From NCBI GenBank assembly GCA_902628815.1, contig CACOOK010000004.1, forward strand, positions 1-64,000: a stretch of 64,000 nt of DNA, read 5' to 3'. The notes under the pieces are model-generated. The model was given only the letters and a program-made list of their open reading frames with translations. It ran no database searches and was not told the DNA's origin. Each line of letters starts with the position of its first letter. The first letter of the stretch is position 1. The DNA is from an uncultured Pelagibacteraceae bacterium (lineage in GTDB: Bacteria > Pseudomonadota > Alphaproteobacteria > Pelagibacterales > Pelagibacteraceae). Both the position numbers and the translations under genes were made by a program. This document shows, one piece after another, positions 8,661 through 18,301 of this stretch.

Positions 8661-9386
8661 ATGAAAATATTTCCTGCTATAGATATTAAAAATAAAAAAT
8701 GTGTGAGATTAATCAAAGGAGACTTTGAAAATAAAACTGAATATGAAACTTCACCTATTGATCAAGCTGGCATATATAAGGATCACGGTTTTAAAAATTT
8801 ACACATTGTTGATCTAGATGGTGCGTTAACTGGAAAGACGGTAAACTTAAATGTTATTCAAGAAATAGTAAGCAAGTATGATTTAAAGATTGAAATAGGT
8901 GGAGGTGTTAGATCTCTAGATAGCATTAAGCAATATATTGATGTAGGTGTTGAAAAAGTAATTTTAGGTAGTGGTGCTATTAAAAATAAAGAATTTTTAA
9001 AAGAGTCTTGCGTAAAGTTTAAAGGTCAAATTGCATTGGGATTAGATGCAAAAGATGGAAATCTTTCAGTATCAGGTTGGAAAGAAAATCTAGAAATTAA
9101 GTCCACGGATTTTTTAAAAGAAGTAAATGATTTTGGCGTTAGCAGAATTATTTTTACAGATATAAATAGAGATGGAACGAAAACTAGCCCCAACTTAGAT
9201 GAGAGCGTGAAAATTGCAGGGCTTTCTAATTGTCCTGTTGTTATTTCAGGAGGTGTTTCTTCAATAAATGATATTAAGAAGGCTAAAGAGTTAAATAATA
9301 AAAAAATTGAAGGTATTATAGTCGGCAAAGCTATTTACGATGGTGATATTAAACTTGATGACCTAGCAAAGGAAATTGATGCTTAA
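8661..9386 (+). CDS. hisA: ProFAR isomerase
   Basis: A TIM-barrel isomerase that opens the ribose ring of ProFAR to give PRFAR, the fourth step of histidine synthesis. Catalytic Asp8 is in FPAIDIK, and the phosphate-binding loops EIGGGVRSL and VVISGGVSS are intact; the second half contains [12 protein letters not shown] with the second catalytic Asp. Length 241 aa. The gene ends inside the start of hisF (8-nt overlap). The sequence is recognisably a paralogue of the adjacent hisF, as expected from the ancient half-barrel duplication. Confidence 0.96.
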   Translation: MKIFPAIDIKNKKCVRLIKGDFENKTEYETSPIDQAGIYKDHGFKNLHIVDLDGALTGKTVNLNVIQEIVSKYDLKIEIGGGVRSLDSIKQYIDVGVEKVILGSGAIKNKEFLKESCVKFKGQIALGLDAKDGNLSVSGWKENLEIKSTDFLKEVNDFGVSRIIFTDINRDGTKTSPNLDESVKIAGLSNCPVVISGGVSSINDIKKAKELNNKKIEGIIVGKAIYDGDIKLDDLAKEIDA

Positions 9387-10137
9387 AAATAGAATTATAC
9401 CTTGCCTTGATGTCAAAGATGGAAGAGTTGTTAAAGGTATAAACTTTGTTGAATTAAAAGATGCTGGAGATCCAGTAGAACAAGCTAAAATATATAGCGA
9501 CAGTGGCGCTGACGAGATTTGTTTTTTAGATATTACCGCATCGAATGAAAACAGAGAAACGATTATTGAAATTGTTAGAAAAACAGCTAAAGAATGTTTT
9601 GTTCCTTTAACTGTCGGTGGTGGTGTTAGAACCATTCAAAATATTACTGATTTATTGTTAGCAGGTGCTGATAAAGTTTCTATTAATACTTCTGCAGTTA
9701 AGAATGTTGATTTTGTAAATGAAGCATCAAAAAAATTTGGATCTCAATGCATTGTTGTTGCTATTGATGCCAAAAAAGTTTCAGATAATAAATGGGAAGT
9801 GTTTACTCACGGTGGAAGAAATAAAACAGGTATTGATGCTATAAAGTTTGCAAAACAAGTTGAGGAGAATGGAGCTGGAGAAATTTTATTAACTTCAATG
9901 GATAAAGATGGAACTAAATCCGGTTACGACGTTGATTTATTAAAAAAAATCACGAAAAGTACCAATATTCCTGTAATAGCTTCCGGTGGTGTTGGAACTC
10001 TAGATCACTTGTATGATGGTATAGTTAAAGGTGGAGCAAGTGCAGTTTTAGCGGCTTCTATTTTTCATTATGGCGAATATAAAATCAAGGATGCTAAAGA
10101 ATATTTGAATTCTAAAAATGTATCGGTAAGGTTATAA
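9379..10137 (+). CDS. hisF: Imidazole glycerol phosphate synthase, cyclase subunit
   Basis: TIM-barrel synthase that uses ammonia from HisH to convert PRFAR into imidazole glycerol phosphate and AICAR. Asp11 ([11 protein letters not shown]) and Asp130 (VVAIDAKK) are the catalytic acids; GGGVRTI and ASGGVGTL bind the phosphates. Length 252 aa from the ATG at 9379; a TTG one codon upstream is less likely. It overlaps hisA by 8 nt and lies 1 nt before hisE. Confidence 0.97.
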   Translation: MLKNRIIPCLDVKDGRVVKGINFVELKDAGDPVEQAKIYSDSGADEICFLDITASNENRETIIEIVRKTAKECFVPLTVGGGVRTIQNITDLLLAGADKVSINTSAVKNVDFVNEASKKFGSQCIVVAIDAKKVSDNKWEVFTHGGRNKTGIDAIKFAKQVEENGAGEILLTSMDKDGTKSGYDVDLLKKITKSTNIPVIASGGVGTLDHLYDGIVKGGASAVLAASIFHYGEYKIKDAKEYLNSKNVSVRL

Positions 10138-10138
10138 A

Positions 10139-10411
10139 ATGTTTGAAAACTTAGAACAATTAATTAAAACAATCAGAGAGAGAAAAAATTCTTCTCAAGA
10201 TAAGTCTTATACTAATAAACTTTTGAACGATAAAAACCTAAGTGTTTCAAAAGTAAAAGAGGAAATAGGTGAATTAATAGAATCTGTGGAAAAAAATTCA
10301 AATAAGATACACGAAGCTGCTGATGTGGTTTATCATTTGATGGTTTACTTAGAGGCTAACAACATAAAAATTGAAGATGTGATGAGCGAACTTAAGAAAA
10401 GACAGAAATGA
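10139..10411 (+). CDS. hisE: Phosphoribosyl-ATP pyrophosphatase
   Basis: Hydrolyses phosphoribosyl-ATP to phosphoribosyl-AMP, the second step of histidine synthesis. The all-alpha MazG-like fold is indicated by KVKEEIGELIESV and HEAADVVYHLMVYLEAN, which carry the metal-binding Glu/Asp residues (EExxE and EAxDxxYH). Length 90 aa, a stand-alone form not fused to HisI. Its stop overlaps the HIT gene as ATGA. hisI, hisG, hisD and hisC are not in the window. Confidence 0.94.
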   Translation: MFENLEQLIKTIRERKNSSQDKSYTNKLLNDKNLSVSKVKEEIGELIESVEKNSNKIHEAADVVYHLMVYLEANNIKIEDVMSELKKRQK

Positions 10412-10764
10412 GTTACGACAAAAATAATATATTTGCTAAAATTCTAAGGGGAGAAATTCCGTGTAAAAAAGTTTATGAAAATGATCATGTTTTAGCTTTT
10501 CATGATATTAATCCTCAAAAGAAAATTCATGTTTTAGTTATTCCTAAAGGTGAATACGTAGATCTTAATGATTTCAACAACAAAGCTTCAGATAAAGAGA
10601 TTGTAGAGTTAAATAAAGCCGTGACACATGTTGCAAATCTAGTAGGTGCAAAAGATAAAGGCTACCGGGTTTTAACTAATATCGGTAGCGATGGTGGGCA
10701 GGAAGTCCCTCACTTACATTTTCATATATTTGCAGGTGAAAAGATCGGAAAGATGGTTAGCTGA
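10408..10764 (+). CDS. HIT family protein (HINT-like nucleotide hydrolase)
   Basis: Histidine-triad protein of 118 aa. The active-site motif HLHFHIFAG (102-110) gives the His-x-His-x-His triad, and the start NIFAKILRGEIPCKKVYEND is the standard HINT/HinT N-terminus. Such enzymes hydrolyse nucleoside phosphoramidates and aminoacyl-adenylates. It overlaps hisE by 4 nt and the GNAT gene by 1 nt, and this hisE-HIT order is common in alphaproteobacteria. A link to histidine metabolism is positional only. Confidence 0.93.
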   Translation: MSYDKNNIFAKILRGEIPCKKVYENDHVLAFHDINPQKKIHVLVIPKGEYVDLNDFNNKASDKEIVELNKAVTHVANLVGAKDKGYRVLTNIGSDGGQEVPHLHFHIFAGEKIGKMVS

Positions 10765-11270
10765 TGGTTTCAAGAGTAAAAAGATATTTTTTAGAAATTA
10801 GAGATTTTTCAAAAACAGTAGATTTAAATCTTCCAGAAAATTTCCAAATTATTTTGGATGATAAAGATAATTTCCACCTAAACAGATTTTTTTACAAACA
10901 AATAGGTGTAGATCACTATTGGAGAGACAGATTACTTTGGTCTGATAGTGAGTGGGTAAAGTATGTTACAAACAAAAATTTAGAAACACATGTTCTAAAA
11001 AAAGGTGAAGATTTAGTGGGATATTACGAACAAGAGTATCATCCTGGATCTAATGAAGTAGAGCTTATCAATCTAGGAGTACTAAAAGAATTTAGAGGTT
11101 TGAAATTAGGCTCGACTCTTGTAAATCATGCTATTGCAAGTGCATCAAGAAAAAATCCTGAAAGAATGTGGGTTCATACTTGTAGTTTAGACCATAAACA
11201 CGCATTACAAAATTATAAATCCAAAGGTTTTGAAATTTTTAAAGAAGAAGAAATTGATTTTGTAGCTTAG
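10764..11270 (+). CDS. GNAT family N-acetyltransferase
   Basis: 168-residue protein with the acetyl-CoA binding motif A of GNAT enzymes, LGVLKEFRGLKLGSTLVNHAI (about 122-142), and a C-terminal motif B, HALQNYKSKGFEIF. The N-terminal half (YWRDRLLWSDSEW) contains a Trp/Asp-rich stretch seen in a GNAT group common in alphaproteobacteria. Substrate unknown. It is last in the his transcript; its ATG overlaps the HIT stop by 1 nt and its stop overlaps the convergent lolA by 4 nt. Confidence 0.85.
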   Translation: MVSRVKRYFLEIRDFSKTVDLNLPENFQIILDDKDNFHLNRFFYKQIGVDHYWRDRLLWSDSEWVKYVTNKNLETHVLKKGEDLVGYYEQEYHPGSNEVELINLGVLKEFRGLKLGSTLVNHAIASASRKNPERMWVHTCSLDHKHALQNYKSKGFEIFKEEEIDFVA

Positions 11271-11824
11271 TTTATTTCAGGTACTTTAAAAGTACCTTTT
11301 TTAAAGACGTCATTTTTAGCAACAATGTTAAGTGAAAAATTTATACTATTGTTGTATTGATCTTTAATTTCCCATCCTTTCAAATCAAGATTTTTTTTAT
11401 CAAAAAAAACTGTAATTTCGTTATCGCTAAGATAAACAAGCTTAATTATTTCATCAGTTAACTCTAATTCCCCTGATTGCACAATTTCTAAAAGTTTATC
11501 TTTATATAAAATATTTAAGAATGGAGATTTTGAAATAGGATAATGATAAGTTTTATTATACCTTTTCTGGGTTATTGCTAATCTCTTATTACTTATAACT
11601 AATTCTTTTTCTTTATCGTCAAAGTAATTGCATTTCAATTTTCCAGGAAATTCTAAAAGACAGCTACCTTTTTCTGCTTTTTCATTAATTATTTGATCAA
11701 ATGTAAATTCTAAAGAGTTTAATTTATTTAATTGAGCAACTATTTGATCTTTTTCATCAGCTAATAAACTCGTTGTTAATAATAGAAAAAACAAGAATAA
11801 AAATGTTTTTTTAAAGAACTTCAC
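11267..11824 (-). CDS. lolA: Outer-membrane lipoprotein carrier protein LolA
   Basis: Periplasmic chaperone that carries lipoproteins from LolCDE to the outer membrane. An N-terminal signal peptide (MKFFKKTFLFLFFLLLTTSLLA if started at the GTG at 11824) is followed by about 165 residues with the LolA pattern LNSLEFTFDQIINEKAEKGS. Upstream in-frame ATGs at 11836 and 11854 would also keep a signal peptide but overlap ftsK more; the GTG gives a compact signal sequence and a 14-nt overlap. The gene follows ftsK, the usual alphaproteobacterial arrangement. Sequence similarity is low, so the call rests on pattern plus position. Confidence 0.82.
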   Translation of the reverse strand: MKFFKKTFLFLFFLLLTTSLLADEKDQIVAQLNKLNSLEFTFDQIINEKAEKGSCLLEFPGKLKCNYFDDKEKELVISNKRLAITQKRYNKTYHYPISKSPFLNILYKDKLLEIVQSGELELTDEIIKLVYLSDNEITVFFDKKNLDLKGWEIKDQYNNSINFSLNIVAKNDVFKKGTFKVPEIN

Positions 11825-13892
11825 GTTTACCAACATGATTTGCCTTGCTAACAATACCTTTTTCTTCCATCATATCAATAATTCTAGCAGCTCTATTGTA
11901 TCCGATTTGTAATTTTCTTTGTAAAAAACTTGTAGAGGCTTTTCCTTCTGCTTTAATAATTTCTACGGCTTGATTAAATAATTCATCTTCATCACCTTCA
12001 TTTCCAGGGGTTAATGAGCTTTCTGCTGTTTCTTGAGAAGTAATTTCTTCCATATAATCTGGCTCTCCCTGTGCTCTCAACGAGTTTGTAATTTTCTCAA
12101 TTTCTTGCTCAGAAACATATGGACCGTGAATTCTAACTATTCTGTTTGCTGATGACATGAATAACATGTCTCCTTTTCCAAGTAATTGTTCTGCACCCTG
12201 CTCCCCTAAAATTGTTCTACTATCAATCTTGGAACTTACTTGGAAAGATATTCTTGTAGGGAAATTTGCCTTTATTGTACCTGTTATTACATCAACGCTT
12301 GGTCTTTGCGTAGCCATGATGATATGAATACCGGCAGCTCTGGCCATTTGGGATAATTTTTGAATGTAGTTTTCTATTTCTTTTCCAGCTACAAGCATTA
12401 AATCTGACATCTCATCGACTACTACAACGATGTAAGGCATTTTAAGTTTGTGCTTAGCGTTATAGCCATCAATGTTTCTTACTCCAACCTTACTCATTAA
12501 TTTATATCTGCTGTTCATTTCTTTTACTGTCCAAGATAAAGCTGATGTAGCTTTTTTAGCATCAGTAATAACTGGAGTTAATAAATGAGGTATTCCTTCG
12601 TAAGTAGATAGTTCTAACATTTTTGGATCAATTAAAATAAATTTACAAAGATCCGGACTTAGTTTGTAAAGCAGTGAAACGATTATAGTATTAATACAAA
12701 CAGACTTTCCTGAACCAGTGGTACCTGCAATTAAAAGATGAGGCATTGATGTTAAATCACCAACAATCGGCATTCCCGAAATACTTTTACCTAATGCTAT
12801 CGGAAGTCTTACATCTTTCTTTTGAAATTTATCGTAAGAAATTATTTCTCTTAGTGATACGCCCTCTCTTTCCTCGTTTGGAATTTCAATCCCAACAGTG
12901 TTCTTTCCTGGAATGACTGAAACTCTTGTTGAAGTTGAACTTGTATTTCTTGCTAAATCCTCAGATAAATTAATAATTTTAGACACTTTTACTCCAGGTG
13001 CTGGTTCGAATTCATATAGGCTTACTACAGGGCCGTTATTAATTGTTTTAATTTTTCCATCTATACCAAAGTCTAATAATATTTTCTCCATAAATTCAGC
13101 ATCAGGACGATTTTTATTTCCATCAGAACTAAGCTTAGATAAATTTTTTTCTAAATAATTTATATCTGGTAATTTAAATTTATTTTTCGTAGCAGCTTGC
13201 TCTGTCTTAGAAATTGTATCAATGTCAAACGAAAAAGATTGCTGTGGTTTTTCTATAGTTTGTGGCTGATCTTCAATACTAATTTTACTAAAATCTGGCT
13301 CAACATTTTCCAGAGTTTTTGATCTAAAAAGTGAAATAGTCACTAAAAAAACCTTTTTATAATTAATATCAGCTGAAAATGAAAAAAAAATTATAGTTAA
13401 CAAAAGTAGCCCATAAATTGAATAAGTATTATTTATCCACGGAGCCCAAGTATTAATAAAGTTATAAGTTATTTTTCCAACAAAACCAGAATTACCATTA
13501 TCAATTAACCAAAAGGAGTTATTGAATGTTAAATATATAAAAACTGTCCCTGCAGTTAAATATGCTACTACTAAAAATAATTTTAAAATTATTCTTCTTA
13601 GTTCTTTCTTTATTATTAAATTTAACCCCCAAAACAAAAAATTAAGTAATAATAAAAAAGAGGCCAAACCAAAACTTTGTAATAAAAAATCTGCAATGCT
13701 ACTTCCATAAATTCCAAAAAAATTCTGGATCTCGAAGCTCCTATCCCCATAAATAAATGAAGGATCTTCAGGAGAATATGTTGTAAAAGCGATTGCAAGT
13801 GCGACACTTGATAAAACTAAGATTAAACCTAGCAATTCAAAGGTTCGCTTTTTCAAAAAATTTGTTACACTATCTAAAAAGTTTGTATTCAT
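11811..13892 (-). CDS. ftsK: DNA translocase FtsK
   Basis: Septal DNA pump that clears chromosomes at division and triggers XerCD dimer resolution. The N-terminal ~200 residues hold four hydrophobic segments anchoring it in the inner membrane; a short linker (only about 60 residues) leads to the motor. Walker A GTTGSGKS is at 390-397, Walker B VVVVDEMSDLM near 490, and the C-terminal winged-helix gamma domain (QIGYNRAARIIDMMEEKGIV) would read KOPS sites. At 693 aa it is shorter than E. coli FtsK (1329 aa) because the linker is reduced. It is divergent from the UbiH-type gene. Confidence 0.96.
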   Translation of the reverse strand: MNTNFLDSVTNFLKKRTFELLGLILVLSSVALAIAFTTYSPEDPSFIYGDRSFEIQNFFGIYGSSIADFLLQSFGLASFLLLLNFLFWGLNLIIKKELRRIILKLFLVVAYLTAGTVFIYLTFNNSFWLIDNGNSGFVGKITYNFINTWAPWINNTYSIYGLLLLTIIFFSFSADINYKKVFLVTISLFRSKTLENVEPDFSKISIEDQPQTIEKPQQSFSFDIDTISKTEQAATKNKFKLPDINYLEKNLSKLSSDGNKNRPDAEFMEKILLDFGIDGKIKTINNGPVVSLYEFEPAPGVKVSKIINLSEDLARNTSSTSTRVSVIPGKNTVGIEIPNEEREGVSLREIISYDKFQKKDVRLPIALGKSISGMPIVGDLTSMPHLLIAGTTGSGKSVCINTIIVSLLYKLSPDLCKFILIDPKMLELSTYEGIPHLLTPVITDAKKATSALSWTVKEMNSRYKLMSKVGVRNIDGYNAKHKLKMPYIVVVVDEMSDLMLVAGKEIENYIQKLSQMARAAGIHIIMATQRPSVDVITGTIKANFPTRISFQVSSKIDSRTILGEQGAEQLLGKGDMLFMSSANRIVRIHGPYVSEQEIEKITNSLRAQGEPDYMEEITSQETAESSLTPGNEGDEDELFNQAVEIIKAEGKASTSFLQRKLQIGYNRAARIIDMMEEKGIVSKANHVGKREVL

Positions 13893-13893
13893 T

Positions 13894-13910
13894 ACGAATC
13901 GATTACGTAC
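13894..13910. repeat. Inverted repeat in the ftsK/ubiH divergent promoter gap
   Basis: On the minus strand this reads TACG-t-AATC-GATT-CGTA: two arms of TACGAATC in inverted orientation with one extra base in the left arm. It is nearly adjacent to the ftsK ATG and lies within the 55-bp gap. It could be an operator for either gene. No known regulator is recognised. Confidence 0.3.
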
Positions 13911-13947
13911 TTTTTACCATTTTTATGAAAGTGTTAAAAATTTTTAT

Positions 13948-15057
13948 ATGATAAAACAGAGAATATGCATTGTAGGAGACGGTCTTTCAGGCTTAATGAC
14001 AGCTTTAGTTTTATCTAAAGTACCGGGCATAGAGGTAAATCTAATAGCTAAAAAAGGCACAAAAAACGCAGATAAAAGGACTACTGCTATTTCAGATACA
14101 AATTATAAGTTTATTAATCAAAATATTACAAATTTGGGACAAAAGTATTTCTGGCCCTCCAAAAAAATTGAGCTTTTTTACGAAACCTCTAAAGAAAATA
14201 TTAATTTTTTAAACCTAAACGAAGCTAACTCCAATCTTATGTACGTTTTCGAAAATGACAAAGTTAAAATTTTATTGTTGAAAGAAATCTCAAAAAATAA
14301 AATTAAATTAATAAGAAAGGATGTAAAAAAACTAGATGAGTTAAAAAATTACGATCTAATTATTCTCTGTATGGGCGGACAATCTAAAATTTACACTAAT
14401 ATAACAAAAATAAGATCTATCAAGAAAGATTATAAAGAAATAGCTATTACTGGATATGTAAAACATAATTTTAAGACGCTTAATACAAGCCAATTTTTTT
14501 TAAAAGAAGGCCCATTAGCTATACTTCCTTTTTCAAGAAATTATTTCTCTTTTGTTTGGAGTGTCAAAAAACATTTTTTCGAAAATAATTCAAAAAAAAT
14601 CACAACTTTAGTTAAAAATAAAATATTAGAAATGTTGAAGAAAAAACAAGACATCACTATTAGTAATATTCAGTCGTATCCTATTTCTCTAAGTTTAAGA
14701 CGACAGTATCATCAAAAAAATATATTAATTCTTGGTGAGGGTCTGCATACAATTCATCCTGTAGCTGGTCAGGGTTTCAATCTAGTTCTAAGGGATATAA
14801 AAAAACTAAAAGAAATTATTAAATATTATGTGGGCTTAGGTATTTCTATTAAAAATAGCTATGCGTTAAATGATTTTTATAATAGCAGAAAACCCGAAAA
14901 TACTATCATGAGTCTAGGTGTTGATGCTACTCACAGTTTTTTTAAACAAAATAAATTTTTGGATCCACTCAAAGAAATAATTGTGAAAAATATTAAGAAC
15001 AATGAGACATTAAAAAAATTCAGTAAAATAATCTCTAATCGAGGTTTATCATTATAA
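13948..15057 (+). CDS. UbiH/UbiF-type FAD-dependent ubiquinone hydroxylase
   Basis: Flavin monooxygenase of the UbiH/UbiF/VisC/COQ6 family, which hydroxylates the ubiquinone ring. The FAD dinucleotide motif CIVGDGLSGLMTALVLSK (7-24) and the second FAD motif GEGLHTIHPVAGQGFNLVLRD (about 264-284) are clear; the latter matches the family DAAHxxHPxAGQGxNxGxxD with the Asp replaced by Glu. Length 369 aa is slightly short. Which ring position (C5, C6 or C1) it hydroxylates cannot be read from the sequence. It lies 4 nt before mnmE and is divergent from ftsK, a pairing also seen in other alphaproteobacteria. Confidence 0.85.
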   Translation: MIKQRICIVGDGLSGLMTALVLSKVPGIEVNLIAKKGTKNADKRTTAISDTNYKFINQNITNLGQKYFWPSKKIELFYETSKENINFLNLNEANSNLMYVFENDKVKILLLKEISKNKIKLIRKDVKKLDELKNYDLIILCMGGQSKIYTNITKIRSIKKDYKEIAITGYVKHNFKTLNTSQFFLKEGPLAILPFSRNYFSFVWSVKKHFFENNSKKITTLVKNKILEMLKKKQDITISNIQSYPISLSLRRQYHQKNILILGEGLHTIHPVAGQGFNLVLRDIKKLKEIIKYYVGLGISIKNSYALNDFYNSRKPENTIMSLGVDATHSFFKQNKFLDPLKEIIVKNIKNNETLKKFSKIISNRGLSL

Positions 15058-15061
15058 TTTA

Positions 15062-16390
15062 ATGAACATTTATGCTTTATCATCGGGAAGAGGACCCTCT
15101 GGAATAGCTATTGTCAGAATATCTGGTAATGAAACACTTAGTATTTGTCAAAATTTGACTAGGTCAAAAGATATAAAGTCGAACGAAGTTAATTTTTGTA
15201 AGTTTTATGACCCTAAAAACGATAATGTAATAGACCCAGAAGCTCTATTATTGTGGTTTCCCGGGCCAAACAGCTATACCGGAGAAGATCTGGCAGAATT
15301 GCAAATTCATGGAGGTAACGCAGTTATAAACTGCTTATTGAGAGTTTTATCTGAGCAAAAAAACTGTAGACTAGCAGAACCAGGTGAGTTCACTAAAATT
15401 GCTTTTCAAAACGATAAAATTGATTTGTTAAAAGCAGAGAGTATAGGAGATCTTATTCATTCTGAGACAGAACTACAAAGACAACAAGCAGTTAAACTAG
15501 TTCAGGGCAACGCATCAAATTATTATAATGATTTAAGAAAAAAAATAATTAAATCTCTTGCTTTTATAGAAGCAAAAATCGATTTTGCCGAGGAAGATCT
15601 GCCAGAACAAGTATTAAAAGACGCACACAAATCAATTAAAGAAATTCACTCAGAAATAACCAAAATTATTGAGGATAATAAAGTTGGAGAAAAAATTAGA
15701 GACGGTTTTAGGGTTTCAATTACAGGAGAAGTTAATGCTGGAAAATCATCATTATTAAATTTACTTTCAAAAAGGGAAGTTGCAATAGTTTCAGATGAGG
15801 CCGGTACGACTAGAGATGTTATAGAAACTTATTTGAATTTAGATGGCTATCCCGTTTTACTAGCCGATACTGCTGGTATTAGAGATACTAAGAATAAAGT
15901 AGAGAAAAAAGGAATTTCGTTAGCCCTGGGAAAATCAAAAGAAGCAGATTTGAACATAGTTGTTATAGATAATTCATCAAAAAAAATTAACAAAGAAATA
16001 CTGAGTTTAATTAATAAAGATACTATAATTTTTTTAAATAAATCAGATATTTCGGACAAACAAAATCATAAATTTAATGCTGAGACTATTTTAGCCTCAG
16101 TAAAAGATAATAAAAATATTGATAAATTAATAGGTTTGATTAAAGTTAAGTTAAGTAAAAAATTTACATCTAATAACAGTGCTTTAATTAGTAGAGAAAG
16201 GCATAGAGTTAAGCTTAAAGATTGTTTAAAAGAAATTGACAAGTTTCTTAAAAAGGAACAAAGCAAAGACCTCGAATTAGCAGCTGAAGACTTAAGAATG
16301 GCCACGCGACATCTAGGTGGCATTGTAGGTAAGGTAGATGTTGAAGAAATACTTGGATCTATATTTAAAGACTTTTGCATCGGTAAATAA
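15062..16390 (+). CDS. mnmE: tRNA modification GTPase MnmE
   Basis: With MnmG it adds the cmnm5 group to U34 of certain tRNAs. The N-terminal folate-binding domain (GRGPSGIAIVRISG) is followed by a helical domain with an inserted G domain: P-loop GEVNAGKSS (222-230), switch II DTAGIRDT, and NKSD specificity motif. The C-terminus CIGK (439-442) is the conserved CxGK. Length 442 aa is normal. mnmG follows 42 bp downstream on the same strand. Confidence 0.97.
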   Translation: MNIYALSSGRGPSGIAIVRISGNETLSICQNLTRSKDIKSNEVNFCKFYDPKNDNVIDPEALLLWFPGPNSYTGEDLAELQIHGGNAVINCLLRVLSEQKNCRLAEPGEFTKIAFQNDKIDLLKAESIGDLIHSETELQRQQAVKLVQGNASNYYNDLRKKIIKSLAFIEAKIDFAEEDLPEQVLKDAHKSIKEIHSEITKIIEDNKVGEKIRDGFRVSITGEVNAGKSSLLNLLSKREVAIVSDEAGTTRDVIETYLNLDGYPVLLADTAGIRDTKNKVEKKGISLALGKSKEADLNIVVIDNSSKKINKEILSLINKDTIIFLNKSDISDKQNHKFNAETILASVKDNKNIDKLIGLIKVKLSKKFTSNNSALISRERHRVKLKDCLKEIDKFLKKEQSKDLELAAEDLRMATRHLGGIVGKVDVEEILGSIFKDFCIGK

Positions 16391-16432
16391 AATACTTCTT
16401 GTATTCTTAATTTAGACGTTTACATTCTTAGC

Positions 16433-18301
16433 ATGACAAAACAAAGCTATGATGTAGTAATTATAGGTGGAGGACATGCCGGATGTGAGGCAGCAGCAGC
16501 CTCCGCTAGAATGGGCGTAAATACTGCTCTTTTTACTCATAAAATAGAGACTATTGGTGAAATGTCATGCAATCCTGCTATCGGTGGACTTGGAAAAGGG
16601 CATCTTGTTAGAGAAATCGACGCTTTAGATGGTGTTATGGGTGTTGTAGCTGATAAATCGGGTATTCAATTTAGGTTATTAAATAGGAGTCGTGGCCCAG
16701 CAGTGCAGGGACCCAGGACGCAGTCAGACAGAGCTCTTTATAAGGAGCATATGCAAAAAATTTTACTAAATTATCAAAATTTAGAAGTAATTGCAGATCC
16801 AGTAGTTAAATTTTTGTTTGAGAGCAACAAGGTCATAGGATTTACTTGTCAAAGTGGTAACGAAGTAAGGACCAAACAATTAATTTTAACTACGGGAACT
16901 TTTTTAAATGGTTTGATACATATAGGTGAAACACAAATACCAGCAGGTCGTTATGATGAAAAACCATCCACGGGGTTAAGTGAACAGTTATCAAAATTTA
17001 AAATGCAGGTTGGAAGATTAAAAACGGGAACACCTCCTAGACTTGATGGTGATACAATTAATTATGATGACCTAGAAATGCAGCCCGCTGATGATGATCA
17101 TTACTATTTCTCCTTCTTGACGGAAAAGATTGATAATAAACAGATTAAATGTGGGATGACCTACACAAATAATGATGTTCATAAAATTATTAGTGATAAC
17201 ATTTCAAGAAGCGCTATGTATTCAGGAAACATAAAAGGAGTAGGACCTAGGTATTGTCCTTCTATCGAGGATAAAATTGTTAAGTTTAAGGAAAAAGAAA
17301 AACACCAAATATTCCTAGAACCAGAAGGATTAAAGGACAGTACTATTTACCCAAACGGCATATCAACGTCTCTTCCAGAGGAGATACAGCTTAAATTATT
17401 AAGCAAAATCAAGGGTTTAGAGCATGTTAAGATGAAGAGGGCTGGATATGCTATTGAGTACGATTATGTGGATCCAAGGGAGTTGAAAGCAACATTAGAA
17501 ACCAAAAAAATTAATTCTTTATATCTTGCCGGGCAAATTAATGGAACTACAGGGTATGAAGAGGCTGCAGCTCAAGGATTGATAGCTGGGATCAATGCTG
17601 CTTTAAAAATTCAAAATCAAGAAGAGTTTATTTTAGATCGATCAACTTCTTATATTGGCGTTATGATTGATGACCTAATTACTAAAGGAGTTACAGAACC
17701 CTATAGAATGTTTACATCTCGAGCTGAATATAGATTAACTTTAAGAGCTGATAACGCCGATCAAAGATTAACCGAATTTGGAATCAATTTAAATTTAGTG
17801 AAGTCTGATAGAAAAAAAATATTTAATGAAAAGAAAAAAAATATTTTTGCCCTTAATCAAATTTTAAAAAATAATTATTTAACTCCTAATCAAGCTAAGA
17901 AATTTGATATTAAAATTGCTATGGATGGAGTTAAAAGATCTTGTTTAGAGATTATGGGTCAGCGAAAAGTTAATATGGCAAAAATAAGGCAAGTATTTCG
18001 CAATATTCCTAGTTTTCCAAGCTCGATTGAAAATCAAGTTGTAACAGATGCTCACTATATGGGTTACCTGGAAAGGCAAGACAGAGATATACAGTCTTTC
18101 AAAAAAGATGAGTCCGTTATTATACCTGAGGGTATAGATTATGAAAAACTAAGCGGCTTATCTACCGAGATTAAAAGTAAGCTGCATCAAGTAAAGCCTA
18201 AAACGCTAGGTCAAGCTATACGTATTGACGGTGTTACGCCCGCAGCAATAATTATTCTTCTTTCACACATTAAAAAACTCAAGTATAAAGCTACTGCTTA
18301 A
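16433..18301 (+). CDS. mnmG: tRNA uridine-5-carboxymethylaminomethyl modification enzyme MnmG
   Basis: FAD- and NADH-dependent partner of MnmE. FAD-binding [12 protein letters not shown] lies at 10-21, followed by the GidA signatures [13 protein letters not shown] and LKTGTPPR, and the C-terminal helical MnmE-binding domain. Length 622 aa is standard. Its stop overlaps the rsmG start (TAATG, 1 nt). The mnmE-mnmG-rsmG-parA-parB order is the classic bacterial origin-proximal cluster, which fits an oriC near the left edge. Confidence 0.98.
   Translation: MTKQSYDVVIIGGGHAGCEAAAASARMGVNTALFTHKIETIGEMSCNPAIGGLGKGHLVREIDALDGVMGVVADKSGIQFRLLNRSRGPAVQGPRTQSDRALYKEHMQKILLNYQNLEVIADPVVKFLFESNKVIGFTCQSGNEVRTKQLILTTGTFLNGLIHIGETQIPAGRYDEKPSTGLSEQLSKFKMQVGRLKTGTPPRLDGDTINYDDLEMQPADDDHYYFSFLTEKIDNKQIKCGMTYTNNDVHKIISDNISRSAMYSGNIKGVGPRYCPSIEDKIVKFKEKEKHQIFLEPEGLKDSTIYPNGISTSLPEEIQLKLLSKIKGLEHVKMKRAGYAIEYDYVDPRELKATLETKKINSLYLAGQINGTTGYEEAAAQGLIAGINAALKIQNQEEFILDRSTSYIGVMIDDLITKGVTEPYRMFTSRAEYRLTLRADNADQRLTEFGINLNLVKSDRKKIFNEKKKNIFALNQILKNNYLTPNQAKKFDIKIAMDGVKRSCLEIMGQRKVNMAKIRQVFRNIPSFPSSIENQVVTDAHYMGYLERQDRDIQSFKKDESVIIPEGIDYEKLSGLSTEIKSKLHQVKPKTLGQAIRIDGVTPAAIIILLSHIKKLKYKATA

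Noticed and set aside
13913-13920. TTTACCAT in the ftsK/ubiH gap as a CtrA half-site
   Set aside because: One mismatch to TTAACCAT in very AT-rich DNA and no partner half-site at the right spacing.
16399-16426. TTGTAT-N16-TACATT as a leaderless mnmG promoter
   Set aside because: Both hexamers are weak and the gap is only 42 bp in AT-rich DNA; mnmE read-through is simpler.
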